Positions 10,347-22,107 of a stretch of 64,000 bases of DNA are shown piece by piece. Under the pieces are notes generated by a model. It was not told the origin of the DNA, made no database searches, and was given only the letters and a program-made list of their open reading frames with translations. The stretch's first letter is position 1; each line of letters starts with the position of its first letter. The position numbers and the translations under genes are program-made. Source of the DNA: Vibrio sp. NTOU-M3. Lineage in GTDB: Bacteria; Pseudomonadota; Gammaproteobacteria; Enterobacterales; Vibrionaceae. The stretch spans positions 3,208,445 through 3,272,444 of the forward strand of contig NZ_CP162100.1 of assembly GCF_040869035.1 (NCBI RefSeq), written 5' to 3'.

Positions 10347-11966
10347 TTACTTGGAGTGCAAACCTTTTTTCTCGAGTGCTTTGTAAATCAAAGTCTGTTG
10401 GATCAAGGTTACGATGTTCGATACCAACCAGTATAGAACCAGACCTGATGGGAAGAATAGGAAGAAGAAAGTAAACATAACCGGCATAAAGGTCATGATC
10501 TTCTGTTGCATCGGATCCGTTACGGTTGTTGGGCTCATCTTCTGAATTAGGAACATGGATGCACCCATCAGTAGTGGCAAGATGTAGTAAGGGTCTTGTG
10601 CTGATAAGTCATGAATCCAACCAAAGAATGGTGAGTGACGCAGCTCAACCGACTCCATCAGTGCCCAGTATAGGGCGATGAAAATAGGCATCTGTAGAAC
10701 AAGTGGTAGACAGCCACCCAGTGGGTTTACTTTCTCTTTCTTGTACAGTTCCATCATCTCTTGGCTCATACGCTGACGGTCATCACCGATGCGCTCACGC
10801 ATAGCTTGCAGCTTAGGCTGTAGCATGCGCATTTTAGCCATTGAGGTGTACTGTGCTTTTGTTAGTGGGTACATTGCACCACGAACGATAAAGGTTAAGC
10901 AGATGATTGCTACACCCCAGTTGCTAACAAAGCTCTGAATGAATGACAGCAGTGAATGAAGAGGTTTAGCGATAAACCACAACCAACCGTAGTCCACTAC
11001 AAGGTCTAGGTTTGGTGCAACTTCAGCCATTTGATCTTGCAGTTTAGGGCCGACCCAAAGTGTTGCTTTGAAGTCTGCGCTATCGCCACTTGCAATGGTT
11101 TTGTTTGGCATACGCACGCCGATATCGCCAAGATTGCCGATAACGCGAGTATATAGGTTAGCACCTGGTTCGTTACGTGGGATCCAAGCTGACGCAAAGT
11201 AGTGCTGGATCATCGCTGCCCAACCTTGGCCGTTTGCAAGATTCAAAGAAAGGTTGCGATCTTGCATGTCGTCGAAGCTGTATTTTTTGTAACGCGTATC
11301 TTCTGTTGAGTATGCACCACCACGGTAAGTTGGCATCGTAATGCTACCACCTGCATCCATTAGGTTTTGACGCAAGTGCGCGTACATACCAAAGGTTGCA
11401 TTGTTACCGGAGTTGTTTGCTACTTTGTATTCCACATCAATCGCGTAGCTGCCACGTTTAACAATGAATGTTTTAGTGTACTCAAGGCCATTCGCTGAAT
11501 AAGTCATTGGAATACGCAGTTCATTTTGGCCGTCAGCTAGCGTAAAGCTGTCAGCATTGACTGCGTAAGCTGGGCGATTTGAGCTGCTTAGGTCGATACC
11601 TTGAGGTCCAACTAAACCACTTTGAGCAATAAACTGATGACCTTTTTCGTTTTTCAGTAATACGAATGGGTCTTCAGAGTTTAGCTCTGCTGAATATTGG
11701 TTTAGGTCTGCATGAACGACGTCACCGCCTACCGTGTCAATAGACAGAGTTAATACATCCGTTGTGACGGTAATAGTTTTAGCAGAAGCTTGCTGGGCTG
11801 GTGCTGGGTCTAATTCATCAGCAAAAGATGGTGCAGGTAGAGTACTGCTTGATTGTGCCTGCTCAACCGGCTGAGGCGCAGGGTTCTTAGCTACTTGCCA
11901 TTGTTGAAATAACAAGAAAGAAACCAGTGCTAGCGCGATTAACAGGATATTACGTTGAGAATCCAT
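10347..11966 (-). CDS. yidC: Membrane protein insertase YidC
   Basis: Inserts membrane proteins alone or with SecYEG, and acts on ATP synthase subunit c among others. The 539-residue protein is the gram-negative form: N-terminal membrane anchor ([18 protein letters not shown]), large periplasmic beta-sandwich domain to about residue 340, then five conserved membrane helices with the cytoplasmic hairpin [19 protein letters not shown] and [16 protein letters not shown]. The strictly conserved arginine of the hydrophilic groove fits [11 protein letters not shown]. It follows yidD by 2 bases in the rpmH operon. Confidence 0.97.
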   Translation of the reverse strand: MDSQRNILLIALALVSFLLFQQWQVAKNPAPQPVEQAQSSSTLPAPSFADELDPAPAQQASAKTITVTTDVLTLSIDTVGGDVVHADLNQYSAELNSEDPFVLLKNEKGHQFIAQSGLVGPQGIDLSSSNRPAYAVNADSFTLADGQNELRIPMTYSANGLEYTKTFIVKRGSYAIDVEYKVANNSGNNATFGMYAHLRQNLMDAGGSITMPTYRGGAYSTEDTRYKKYSFDDMQDRNLSLNLANGQGWAAMIQHYFASAWIPRNEPGANLYTRVIGNLGDIGVRMPNKTIASGDSADFKATLWVGPKLQDQMAEVAPNLDLVVDYGWLWFIAKPLHSLLSFIQSFVSNWGVAIICLTFIVRGAMYPLTKAQYTSMAKMRMLQPKLQAMRERIGDDRQRMSQEMMELYKKEKVNPLGGCLPLVLQMPIFIALYWALMESVELRHSPFFGWIHDLSAQDPYYILPLLMGASMFLIQKMSPTTVTDPMQQKIMTFMPVMFTFFFLFFPSGLVLYWLVSNIVTLIQQTLIYKALEKKGLHSK

Positions 11967-11968
11967 CG

Positions 11969-12226
11969 TTATTTATCTCTGTCTTGTTTTTGGACTGGTG
12001 GAACGGGGTCAAAGCCCCCTTCATTCAAAGGGTGGCATTTTAATAGACGTTTGCCTGATAACCAACATCCTTTTACAAAACCGTGAGCTTTCAACGCTTC
12101 TATTGCGTAAGTGGAGCAGGTTGGAGTAAAACGACAACGTGGTCCTATTAGAGGACTAATAATCCATTGATAGAGTCGGACAAGTCCGATTGCTAACCAC
12201 GAGAAGGGCGAGACAGGCGTTGCCAT
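11969..12226 (-). CDS. yidD: Membrane protein insertion efficiency factor YidD
   Basis: Small membrane-associated protein (85 residues) that improves YidC-dependent insertion. The family signature [16 protein letters not shown], with its conserved cysteine, and the later [12 protein letters not shown] are both present; an amphipathic/hydrophobic N-terminus ([19 protein letters not shown]) supports membrane attachment. Its start lies inside rnpA, overlapping by 34 bases in another frame, the conserved arrangement of this operon. Confidence 0.95.
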   Translation of the reverse strand: MATPVSPFSWLAIGLVRLYQWIISPLIGPRCRFTPTCSTYAIEALKAHGFVKGCWLSGKRLLKCHPLNEGGFDPVPPVQKQDRDK

Positions 12227-12549
12227 AATTTATCAAACAACTTGAACATTTCGTCATTGCTTAGATCTTGCGCGCTTTTTTTGGCAATCACAACAAAATC
12301 TTTGTTTGGAAGTTGATGTTGTTTGTTACGAAAACTTTCACGAGCGAGACGCTTGAAACGATTGCGACCAACGGCAGTTTTAATCTGCTTTTTGGGTACC
12401 GCTAAACCAAGTCTTGGATGAGACAGGCTATTGTTACGAGCAATAATGGTGAAATGAGGTGAGCCAGCTCGATGAGCTTGCTGGAAGACGTTTTGATAAT
12501 GCTCGGGAGTTAACAAGCGTAACTCCCGATTGAACGCGTACGTATTCAA
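12193..12549 (-). CDS. rnpA: Ribonuclease P protein component
   Basis: Basic protein cofactor of the RNase P ribozyme, which trims the 5' leader from pre-tRNA. The 118-residue protein has the central cleft and the RNR signature in [16 protein letters not shown]. The high lysine and arginine content is as expected. It lies 13 bases after rpmH and overlaps yidD by 34 bases. Length is normal (E. coli 119). Confidence 0.96.
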   Translation of the reverse strand: MNTYAFNRELRLLTPEHYQNVFQQAHRAGSPHFTIIARNNSLSHPRLGLAVPKKQIKTAVGRNRFKRLARESFRNKQHQLPNKDFVVIAKKSAQDLSNDEMFKLFDKLWQRLSRPSRG

Positions 12550-12562
12550 AATAAACTAGTGA

Positions 12563-12697
12563 TTATTTTGATAGGCGCGCACGGCCTTTTGCACGACGTG
12601 CATTAATTACTTTACGACCGTTCTTAGTTGCCATGCGAGCACGGAAACCGTGAGTACGCTTGCGCTTTAGAACTGAAGGTTGAAAAGTGCGTTTCAT
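12563..12697 (-). CDS. rpmH: 50S ribosomal protein L34
   Basis: Smallest large-subunit protein; 44 residues, reading [18 protein letters not shown] at the start and ending RLSK, a near-exact match to the L34 family. It is very basic. First gene of rpmH-rnpA-yidD-yidC. A GGTAAT-type binding site precedes the ATG at 12697. Two good sigma-70 promoters lie upstream (12810-12838 and 12871-12898). Confidence 0.97.
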   Translation of the reverse strand: MKRTFQPSVLKRKRTHGFRARMATKNGRKVINARRAKGRARLSK

Positions 12698-12788
12698 GAT
12701 AATTACCTTTACTGATCAGTAGTTTTAGGTTCTTAGTTAACCCGGCGTGGGCATTTCGTCTTCTTTATATATAAAGAGGACAACCGAC

Positions 12789-12806
12789 GCCTCTCAACAA
12801 AGAGGC
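12789..12806 (-). other. Hairpin in the rpmH leader
   Basis: GCCTCT (12789-12794) pairs with AGAGGC (12801-12806) over a 6-base loop, just downstream of the proximal rpmH promoter. There is no T-run, so I read it as a leader structure rather than a terminator. Confidence 0.5.
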
Positions 12807-12809
12807 GGA

Positions 12810-12838
12810 ATTGTAATCACAGTCACATAAAGTGTCAA
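12810..12838 (-). promoter_or_regulatory. Predicted rpmH promoter, proximal
   Basis: Minus strand: TTGACA (12838-12833), 17-base spacer, TACAAT (12815-12810). The -35 is perfect and the -10 has one mismatch. It is the strongest-looking promoter in the window apart from the rRNA-type ones, as suits a ribosomal protein operon. Confidence 0.8.
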
Positions 12839-12870
12839 TCTTTGTGCGACAGCTAAATTCCGGCCGGGCG

Positions 12871-12898
12871 ATTATACGTAGTGTGAGTAAAATCTCAA
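12871..12898 (-). promoter_or_regulatory. Predicted rpmH promoter, distal
   Basis: Minus strand: TTGAGA (12898-12893), 16-base spacer, TATAAT (12876-12871). The -35 overlaps the edge of the Dam-site palindrome at 12897-12914. Confidence 0.7.
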
Positions 12899-12914
12899 GG
12901 ATCGATCGATCCTT
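12897..12914. repeat. 18-base perfect palindrome with three overlapping GATC sites
   Basis: AAGGATCGATCGATCCTT, with GATC at 12900, 12904 and 12908 and a fourth at 12921. As RNA from the minus strand it forms a 7-base stem with a GATC loop followed by GAGATTTTAC, so it could be a weak terminator for the ABC transporter operon, whose last stop is at 12926. As DNA it abuts the -35 of the distal rpmH promoter. Confidence 0.65.
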
Positions 12915-12925
12915 ATGGTGGATCT

Positions 12926-13663
12926 TTACTCCATTCCTACCTGACGTAAGAATTTTTGTAAGCGAGGATCCTGTGGATTACCAAAGATATCCTGTGGAGA
13001 TCCCTGCTCAACAATATTGCCTTCAGCCATGAAGATCACGCGATCTGCCACTTCTCGTGCGAATTGCATTTCATGAGTGACCACCAGCATAGTCTGGTGC
13101 TTTGTCGCTAACTCCTTCATTAATTGAAGAACTTCACCAACCCACTCAGGGTCAAGTGCAGATGTTGGTTCATCAAATAACAATAATTCGGGTTGTAGTG
13201 CCATAGCTCGGCCTATGCCCACACGTTGTTGCTGCCCACCAGAGAGTGCCGCTGGATAACTATCGCCTTTGTCGCTTAAACCAATATCATCCAAGATTTG
13301 CTGAGCACGTTTTAATGCCTCTTCTTTATTCCAACCGCGGACGGTGATCAGACCTTCGGCAATATTCTGACGAGCGGTCATATGAGCAAATAGGGCGTAG
13401 TTTTGAAATACAAAGCCTGTTTTACGTCGAAGAGCTAAGATCTCTGCTTTATTGTGTTTTTGGCAATCAACCGTGACGTCATCAATCGTAATTTGGCCTT
13501 GATCCGCTTGTTCAAGAAAATTGACGCAGCGTAGCAACGTCGATTTACCAGTACCACTGGAGCCGATAATGACGATGATTTCGCCTTGTTTGATGTCGAT
13601 ATCGATTCCCTTTAGAACTTCGGTATCGCCAAAGCGTTTATGAATATTAGAGAGTTTGATCAT
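12926..13663 (-). CDS. Polar amino-acid ABC transporter, ATP-binding protein
   Basis: Energises import of an amino acid at the inner membrane. The 245-residue protein has Walker A GSSGTGKST (near residue 34), Q-loop in FVFQNYALF, ABC signature LSGGQQQR, Walker B LLLFDEPTSALD and the switch histidine in VVTHEM. It resembles GlnQ/ArtP/TcyN-type subunits; the substrate cannot be fixed from this subunit. Its start overlaps the permease stop by 4 bases, implying translational coupling. Last gene of a three-gene operon next to dnaA, as in V. cholerae. Confidence 0.94.
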   Translation of the reverse strand: MIKLSNIHKRFGDTEVLKGIDIDIKQGEIIVIIGSSGTGKSTLLRCVNFLEQADQGQITIDDVTVDCQKHNKAEILALRRKTGFVFQNYALFAHMTARQNIAEGLITVRGWNKEEALKRAQQILDDIGLSDKGDSYPAALSGGQQQRVGIGRAMALQPELLLFDEPTSALDPEWVGEVLQLMKELATKHQTMLVVTHEMQFAREVADRVIFMAEGNIVEQGSPQDIFGNPQDPRLQKFLRQVGME

Positions 13664-14331
13664 CGTACATACGCCTTATTCAGTTTTGCTTCCGCCCAGA
13701 TTTGTACTCGGGTGAGTATGACAACTACGCCCCAATAGAGCAGTGCCACCGCTAGGAATGCTTCAAAGAAACGAAAGCTTGATGATGCTTCCATCTGGGC
13801 TTTGGCCATGATCTCTGCAACACCCAGCGTAAAGGCGAGTGATGTTGATTTGATCATGTCGATAAAATAGTTCATCAATGAAGGCAGCGCGACACGGGTT
13901 GCTTGTGGCAAAATGATACGACGCATAGCCTGAGAGGTGGTCATACCCACAGATAAGCTCGCTTCCATTTGGCTACGATCGATACCTATGATGGCTGCAC
14001 GGATGCTTTCTGCCATGTATGCGGCAAAATGCAAAGTGAGGCCGATAACCGCAGCACTGAATGCGTTAAGGCCAACCATAAATGGAAAAATTTGCGGTAA
14101 GCCATAATAAAGCAGGAACAGCTGCACCAATAACGGTGTACCACGAAAAAAGCTGATGTAGAGTTGGCTGAACTGATCAAGCACAGGGACTCGGAAAACG
14201 CGGATGTTAGCGATGATCACCGCAAGAGCAAGGGAGAACAATAATCCCCATACGGCCATTTCCATCGTGGTGCCGAGATATTTGAGTAATATCGGCATCA
14301 GTTCTAGCATGTAGTTAAAATCAAATCCCAT
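13660..14331 (-). CDS. Polar amino-acid ABC transporter, permease
   Basis: Membrane subunit of 223 residues with about five membrane segments (for example MEMAVWGLLFSLALAVIIANI near residue 23 and FLAVALLYWGVVVILTRVQ near the end). The HisM/GlnP family features are present: FFRGTPLLVQLFLLYYGLP and the EAA loop region around EASLSVGMTTSQAMRRIILPQA, which contacts the ATPase. Because only one permease gene is present it likely works as a homodimer. A terminator-like hairpin separates it from the upstream binding-protein gene. Confidence 0.93.
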   Translation of the reverse strand: MGFDFNYMLELMPILLKYLGTTMEMAVWGLLFSLALAVIIANIRVFRVPVLDQFSQLYISFFRGTPLLVQLFLLYYGLPQIFPFMVGLNAFSAAVIGLTLHFAAYMAESIRAAIIGIDRSQMEASLSVGMTTSQAMRRIILPQATRVALPSLMNYFIDMIKSTSLAFTLGVAEIMAKAQMEASSSFRFFEAFLAVALLYWGVVVILTRVQIWAEAKLNKAYVR

Positions 14332-14353
14332 AACTTACCTTTGAGAGAAAAGA

Positions 14354-14378
14354 AAAGGTGGAACTGAATTCCACCTTT
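14354..14378 (-). terminator. Partial terminator between binding-protein and permease genes
   Basis: Stem AAAGGTGGAA (14354-14363) and TTCCACCTTT (14369-14378), 5-base loop, followed on the minus strand by TCTTTTCTC. Its intra-operon position suggests attenuation that leaves more binding protein than membrane subunits (inference). Confidence 0.7.
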
Positions 14379-14404
14379 GTATTGTTCGAACTAAAAAAGT
14401 TGGC

Positions 14405-15151
14405 TTATTTGGTGATATCAGCACCAAACCATTTTTCAGAAATTTTCGCTAGCGTACCGTCTGCACGCATTGCTGCCAACGCTTTGTTTACTTCGCCTTG
14501 TAGCTTTTTGCCATTTTCGTTATCTACAAATGGCCAAGCATTTTGAATCGTTTCAAATGGTTCACCTGCAAGTTGCAGTGGTAGACCGGTTTTCTTGATA
14601 AGTTCCAATGCTGAAAGGCGATCCATGACAAATGCATCGGCACGACCGAGCGCAACATCATGTTCGATACCTGTGTCGTAGGTTTTGATGTTGATCTTGC
14701 CATCTTTATCGTAATCACGTAGCAGCTGCTCAAAGTTTGAGCCCAGGTTTACGGCTACCGTTTTTCCTGTGAGATCGTCGATACCTTGGATCGCATCATT
14801 TCCTTTACGCACTGTGATCTGTGCGCCGTCAACCACGTACGGATCGGCAAACAAATATTTTGCTTTACGTGCATCTGTCATGGTGATCTGGTTTGAAATG
14901 GTGTCAATACGGCCAGTTTCTAATAAACCAAATAGGCCTGAAAAGTTTGCTGTGACATATTCAACTTTGTAATCGTTACGTTTGCCAATTTCATCCCAAA
15001 GGTCAACTTCAAAGCCTTGTAGCTTATCTTGCTTCACAAAAGTGAACGGGAAGTAGCGTCCAGACATACCCACTTTTACTTCAGTGGCAGCTTGAACCGT
15101 TGCGGCAGATAGTGCGATTGCTGCAATTGCAGCTTTAATCCAGTTTTTCAT
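14405..15151 (-). CDS. Polar amino-acid ABC transporter, periplasmic binding protein
   Basis: Soluble periplasmic receptor of 248 residues with a signal peptide (MKNWIKAAIAAIALSAATVQA, cut after VQA near residue 21) and the SBP family 3 fold: GMSGRYFPFTF and GFEVDLWDEIGKR in lobe 1, the hinge at LLETGRIDTISNQITMT, and DAFVMDRLSALELI in lobe 2. It most resembles cystine/cysteine-type receptors by eye, but the ligand is not proven. First gene of the operon; a CRP-like site lies 37 bases upstream of the start. Confidence 0.93.
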   Translation of the reverse strand: MKNWIKAAIAAIALSAATVQAATEVKVGMSGRYFPFTFVKQDKLQGFEVDLWDEIGKRNDYKVEYVTANFSGLFGLLETGRIDTISNQITMTDARKAKYLFADPYVVDGAQITVRKGNDAIQGIDDLTGKTVAVNLGSNFEQLLRDYDKDGKINIKTYDTGIEHDVALGRADAFVMDRLSALELIKKTGLPLQLAGEPFETIQNAWPFVDNENGKKLQGEVNKALAAMRADGTLAKISEKWFGADITK

Positions 15152-15187
15152 AGTACAGCTCCTTAATATTATGGAGAGAAATACTAC

Positions 15188-15203
15188 TGTGATTCAGCTC
15201 ACT
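15188..15203. promoter_or_regulatory. CRP-like site between the ABC transporter and dnaA
   Basis: TGTGA at 15188-15192, six bases, TCACT at 15199-15203: nine of ten conserved CRP bases. It is 37 bases upstream of the binding-protein start, so control of the transporter operon is more likely than of dnaA. Confidence 0.5.
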
Positions 15204-15358
15204 TAGATAAATAACCAAGTGCAATATCCTAGTCCACTGAGTAATAAGTTAATAAGGACTGGGGATAACGCGTGAATATCTCTCAAATAATAGAGACGAC
15301 TTAAGACAATTCACAGAGTTATCACCAAAACAAAGATCCCGTAAAAATAGCCTAAATG

Positions 15359-15487
15359 TGGATCAATATGTGGGTAAAAATGGGGCATGATGTGGGGATC
15401 CCCCCTTATTCATCGAAAAAATTGTGAATAACTTAGATCTTATTCACTGGAACGTCGATCATTTGCTGGCGATCTTGGTTATCAACA
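15359..15487. promoter_or_regulatory. dnaA promoter region with several DnaA boxes
   Basis: The 384-base gap 15152-15535 carries DnaA-box-like sites close to dnaA: TGTGAATAA at 15423-15431 (complement TTATTCACA, consensus TTATNCACA), TTATCAACA at 15479-15487 (one mismatch), TTATTCACT at 15440-15448 (one mismatch from TTATNCACA) and TGTGGATCA near 15357 (one mismatch). The cluster and several GATC sites fit DnaA autorepression and SeqA sequestration of the promoter, as known in E. coli. Confidence 0.7.
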
Positions 15488-15535
15488 GGTAAAATTGCCA
15501 ATCTTTTCAGATCATTTACTTTGAGTGGGGGCACC

Positions 15536-16942
15536 GTGTCATCTTCGCTTTGGTTGCAATGCATGCAACGGCTTCAAGAAGAGCTACCAGCTACAGAATT
15601 CAGTATGTGGGTTCGTCCGTTACAAGCGGAGCTCAATGACAATACTCTCACTTTATTTGCACCCAACCGTTTTGTTCTAGATTGGGTTCGCGATAAGTAC
15701 CTCAATAGCATCAATCGTCTATTGCAGGAATATTGTGGTAACGATATTCCAAGCTTGCGTTTTGAAGTGGGCAGCCGTCCGGTTTCTGCGCCAAAACCAG
15801 CACCAACACGTACACCTGCCGATGTCGCAGCAGAGTCTTCTGCTCCAGCACAGCTGCAAGCACGTAAACCTGTACATAAAACTTGGGATGATGATGCCCA
15901 AGCTGTCGCAGATATTAACCATCGTTCAAATGTGAACCCTAAACACAAATTCAATAACTTTGTTGAAGGTAAATCGAACCAGTTGGGCTTAGCCGCGGCA
16001 CGCCAAGTGTCTGATAATCCTGGTGCTGCGTATAACCCACTATTCTTATACGGTGGAACAGGTTTAGGTAAAACGCACCTATTGCATGCGGTGGGCAATG
16101 CGATTGTGGATAACAAGCCGAATGCAAAAGTGGTATACATGCACTCGGAGCGTTTCGTCCAAGACATGGTGAAAGCGCTGCAAAATAATGCGATTGAAGA
16201 GTTCAAACGTTACTACCGCAGTGTGGATGCACTGCTTATCGATGATATCCAGTTCTTTGCCAATAAAGAACGCTCGCAAGAAGAATTCTTCCATACCTTC
16301 AACGCACTGCTTGAAGGTAACCAGCAGATCATCTTAACCTCTGACCGTTATCCAAAAGAGATCAGCGGGGTAGAGGATCGCCTTAAATCACGTTTTGGTT
16401 GGGGTTTGACGGTTGCGATTGAGCCACCTGAACTCGAGACTCGTGTCGCGATCTTGATGAAGAAAGCAGAAGATCACCAAATTCATCTGGCCGATGAAGT
16501 GGCCTTCTTTATTGCGAAGCGTCTGCGTTCTAACGTTCGTGAGCTTGAAGGTGCTTTGAACCGAGTGATTGCTAACGCAAACTTTACCGGCCGTCCAATC
16601 ACGATTGATTTTGTCCGTGAAGCGCTGCGCGATCTGCTGGCTCTACAAGAAAAGCTGGTCACCATCGACAATATTCAAAAGACAGTCGCTGAGTACTACA
16701 AGATTAAAGTGGCTGATTTGCTGTCAAAACGCCGTTCGCGTTCTGTGGCGCGTCCTCGCCAACTTGCAATGGCGTTGGCGAAAGAGCTGACTAACCACAG
16801 CTTGCCGGAAATCGGTGACGCCTTTGGTGGTCGTGATCATACAACGGTGCTGCATGCGTGTCGCAAGATTGAGCAGTTACGTGAAGAAAGCCACGATATA
16901 AAAGAAGATTACTCGAACCTGATTCGGACTCTGTCTTCTTAA
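15536..16942 (+). CDS. dnaA: Chromosomal replication initiator DnaA
   Basis: AAA+ ATPase that binds DnaA boxes and melts oriC. The GTG at 15536 ([20 protein letters not shown]) is chosen because it aligns with the E. coli GTG-started MSLSLWQQC; a TTG five codons earlier is in frame but unsupported. 468 residues. Domain I to about 85, variable linker with [12 protein letters not shown] sequence, AAA+ domain with Walker A GGTGLGKT at 173-180 and Walker [10 protein letters not shown], arginine-finger region, and domain IV with the signature [15 protein letters not shown] near 431. Heads dnaA-dnaN-recF-gyrB. Confidence 0.98.
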   Translation: MSSSLWLQCMQRLQEELPATEFSMWVRPLQAELNDNTLTLFAPNRFVLDWVRDKYLNSINRLLQEYCGNDIPSLRFEVGSRPVSAPKPAPTRTPADVAAESSAPAQLQARKPVHKTWDDDAQAVADINHRSNVNPKHKFNNFVEGKSNQLGLAAARQVSDNPGAAYNPLFLYGGTGLGKTHLLHAVGNAIVDNKPNAKVVYMHSERFVQDMVKALQNNAIEEFKRYYRSVDALLIDDIQFFANKERSQEEFFHTFNALLEGNQQIILTSDRYPKEISGVEDRLKSRFGWGLTVAIEPPELETRVAILMKKAEDHQIHLADEVAFFIAKRLRSNVRELEGALNRVIANANFTGRPITIDFVREALRDLLALQEKLVTIDNIQKTVAEYYKIKVADLLSKRRSRSVARPRQLAMALAKELTNHSLPEIGDAFGGRDHTTVLHACRKIEQLREESHDIKEDYSNLIRTLSS

Positions 16943-17012
16943 TTACCAAAATACCAAGTATTCTTAGTTTCAGTTAACACGATAAAACCGCAAACACCGT
17001 TAAGAGCATTAT

Positions 17013-18113
17013 ATGAAATTTACCATTGAACGTAGCCACCTGCTGAAACCACTTCAACAAGTGTCAGGTGCGTTAGGTGGTCGTCCGACTCTGCCTATTT
17101 TAGGTAACTTGCTACTGAAAGTTGAAGACAACGTATTGTCTATGACCGCAACCGATCTAGAAGTGGAATTGATCAGTCGTGTGACGTTAGAAGGTGAATT
17201 TGAAGCAGGCAGTGTTACTGTTCCATCACGTAAGTTTCTCGATATCTGTCGCGGTTTACCCGATGATTCTGTGATCACATTTGTTTTGGAAGGCGACCGC
17301 GTTCAAGTACGTTCTGGTCGCAGTCGTTTTTCGTTATCCACACTTCCTGCCAATGATTTTCCAAACATTGAAGATTGGCAGAGTGAAGTGGAAGTCTCTT
17401 TAACGCAGGCCGAATTACGCACATTAATTGAAAAGACTCAATTTTCAATGGCGAACCAAGATGTTCGTTATTACCTTAACGGTATGCTGTTTGAAATTGA
17501 TGGCACAACACTGCGCAGTGTTGCGACCGATGGTCACCGTATGGCGGTTTCACAAACAGCATTAAGCGCCGACTTTGCTCAGCAACAAATTATTGTGCCG
17601 CGTAAAGGGGTTCAAGAGTTAGTGAAGCTATTGGATGCACCCGAGCAGCCAGTTGTATTGCAAATTGGTAGCTCAAACGTCCGTGCTGAAGTGAACAACT
17701 TTGTCTTCACATCTAAGTTAGTTGATGGCCGCTTCCCTGATTATCGCCGTGTTCTGCCACAGACTACGACGAAAACATTGCTTGCTAACTGTGATGAGTT
17801 ACGCCAAGCCTTCTCTCGTGCTGCCATTCTTTCTAACGAGAAATTCCGTGGCGTTCGCGTCAATCTTGCGGGTAGTGAAATGCGCATTACTGCCAATAAC
17901 CCTGAGCAAGAAGAAGCAGAAGAAATGCTGGACGTAACCTTTGAAGGGGACGCGATTGAAATTGGTTTTAATGTCAGTTATGTCTTGGATGTGCTGAACA
18001 CTTTACGCTGTGATAATGTTCGGATCTCGATGTCTGACGCCAACGCCAGTGCGTTGATAGAAAACGCCGATGACGATAGTGCCATGTACGTGGTTATGCC
18101 AATTCGATTATAG
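17013..18113 (+). CDS. dnaN: DNA polymerase III beta sliding clamp
   Basis: Ring-shaped dimer that tethers DNA polymerase III and many repair proteins to DNA. 366 residues, exactly the E. coli length. Three topologically similar domains of about 120 residues; it begins [19 protein letters not shown] and ends MYVVMPIRL, the conserved C-terminal partner-binding end. It lies 70 bases after dnaA, and recF starts one base after its stop codon. Confidence 0.98.
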   Translation: MKFTIERSHLLKPLQQVSGALGGRPTLPILGNLLLKVEDNVLSMTATDLEVELISRVTLEGEFEAGSVTVPSRKFLDICRGLPDDSVITFVLEGDRVQVRSGRSRFSLSTLPANDFPNIEDWQSEVEVSLTQAELRTLIEKTQFSMANQDVRYYLNGMLFEIDGTTLRSVATDGHRMAVSQTALSADFAQQQIIVPRKGVQELVKLLDAPEQPVVLQIGSSNVRAEVNNFVFTSKLVDGRFPDYRRVLPQTTTKTLLANCDELRQAFSRAAILSNEKFRGVRVNLAGSEMRITANNPEQEEAEEMLDVTFEGDAIEIGFNVSYVLDVLNTLRCDNVRISMSDANASALIENADDDSAMYVVMPIRL

Positions 18114-18114
18114 A

Positions 18115-21626
<3,512 letters not shown>

Positions 21627-21640
21627 ATTGTTTTCTCTTC

Positions 21641-21724
21641 GCTGGATGAACTGATTTCTGTGTCGAAGGTGCTCATTTATGCTTATAAACTCCGCGCCTT
21701 CTCCTTGAACTAAGCTCATCCAGC
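21641..21724 (+). ncRNA. Highly structured gyrB 3' UTR element (candidate 3'-derived RNA)
   Basis: Three nested helices: GCTGGATGA with TCATCCAGC (21641-21649/21716-21724, extended by CT/AG after one mismatch), GAAGGTGC with GCGCCTTC (21665-21672/21694-21701, one G-U), and TTTAT with ATAAA (21676-21680/21685-21689) closing a GCTT tetraloop. It is followed by an A/T-rich linker and a strong terminator at 21752-21777. No open frame of note. Function unknown. Confidence 0.5.
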
Positions 21725-21751
21725 TTCGATAAAAATAATCTAAAAATTTTA

Positions 21752-21777
21752 AAAGACTGTCAGAAATGACGGTCTTT
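21752..21777 (+). terminator. Intrinsic terminator downstream of gyrB
   Basis: Stem AAAGACTGTCA (21752-21762) with TGACGGTCTTT (21767-21777), one G-T pair, GAAA loop, followed by TTT. Ends the dnaA-dnaN-recF-gyrB transcription unit. Confidence 0.85.
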
Positions 21778-21832
21778 TTTGTTTTTAAGTGTTTGAAATA
21801 TATTGAATTAGAAAAATATTTGGAAATAATCC

Positions 21833-21861
21833 CTTGAAACTAATTTGTCCCAACCACATAT
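21833..21861 (+). promoter_or_regulatory. Heat-shock sigma-32 promoter of ibpA
   Basis: CTTGAAA at 21833-21839 is a perfect sigma-32 -35 box; CCACATAT at 21854-21861 matches the CCCCATNT -10 with one mismatch; spacer 14 bases. It predicts a leader of about 240 bases before the ibpA start. Confidence 0.85.
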
Positions 21862-22027
21862 CTATTGTTGAAGAGGAAAGCTGTCTTGCTCAAGAGAGAA
21901 GAAACAGAACCTCTGGAACGCTGATAAGGTATCGCTCAAGAGAGGATGATCTTAGAGGTACACAATTGAACCTGATTCATTACTATGTCCCAGTGTTAAC
22001 AGAACCCGAGGAGTAGTGACTGAATCC

Positions 22028-22080
22028 CTTAGTCGGCAAAGATCGAATACAGAATCGATCTAAGCGAACTCACGACTAAG
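22028..22080 (+). other. Upstream hairpin of the ibpA leader
   Basis: Outer stem CTTAGTCG (22028-22035) with CGACTAAG (22073-22080), inner stem GATCGA (22041-22046) with TCGATC (22055-22060). It ends just before the thermometer hairpin, in the position of the stable upstream hairpins of ROSE-type leaders. Confidence 0.65.
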
Positions 22081-22081
22081 A

Positions 22082-22103
22082 CTATTGCTTACTAAAAGGA
22101 TAG
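22082..22103 (+). promoter_or_regulatory. ROSE-type RNA thermometer hairpin covering the ibpA ribosome binding site
   Basis: CTATTGCTT (22082-22090) can pair with AAGGATAG (22096-22103): C-G, U-A, A-U, U-A, U-G, bulged G at 22087, C-G, U-A, U-A, with a 5-base loop. This is the UUGCU/AGGA pairing with one bulged G that defines ROSE elements. The Shine-Dalgarno AAGGA (22096-22100) is inside the stem. Heating should open it. Confidence 0.75.
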
Positions 22104-22107
22104 CATT

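Noticed and set aside
15521..15535. TTG start five codons upstream of the chosen dnaA start
   Set aside because: The GTG at 15536 aligns with the GTG start of E. coli dnaA and gives the conserved N-terminus; the extension is not family-like.
15574..16206. 210-codon minus-strand open frame inside dnaA
   Set aside because: Long but antisense to well-conserved dnaA; no ribosome binding site or family resemblance.
18070..18114. Extended recF start inside dnaN
   Set aside because: The frame exists, but the added residues come from out-of-frame dnaN and do not fit RecF; ATG at 18115 gives the conserved N-terminus.
21834..22016. A 60-codon open frame in the ibpA leader
   Set aside because: Its start overlaps the sigma-32 promoter -35 and it lies within the predicted leader; no ribosome binding site and no recognisable protein.
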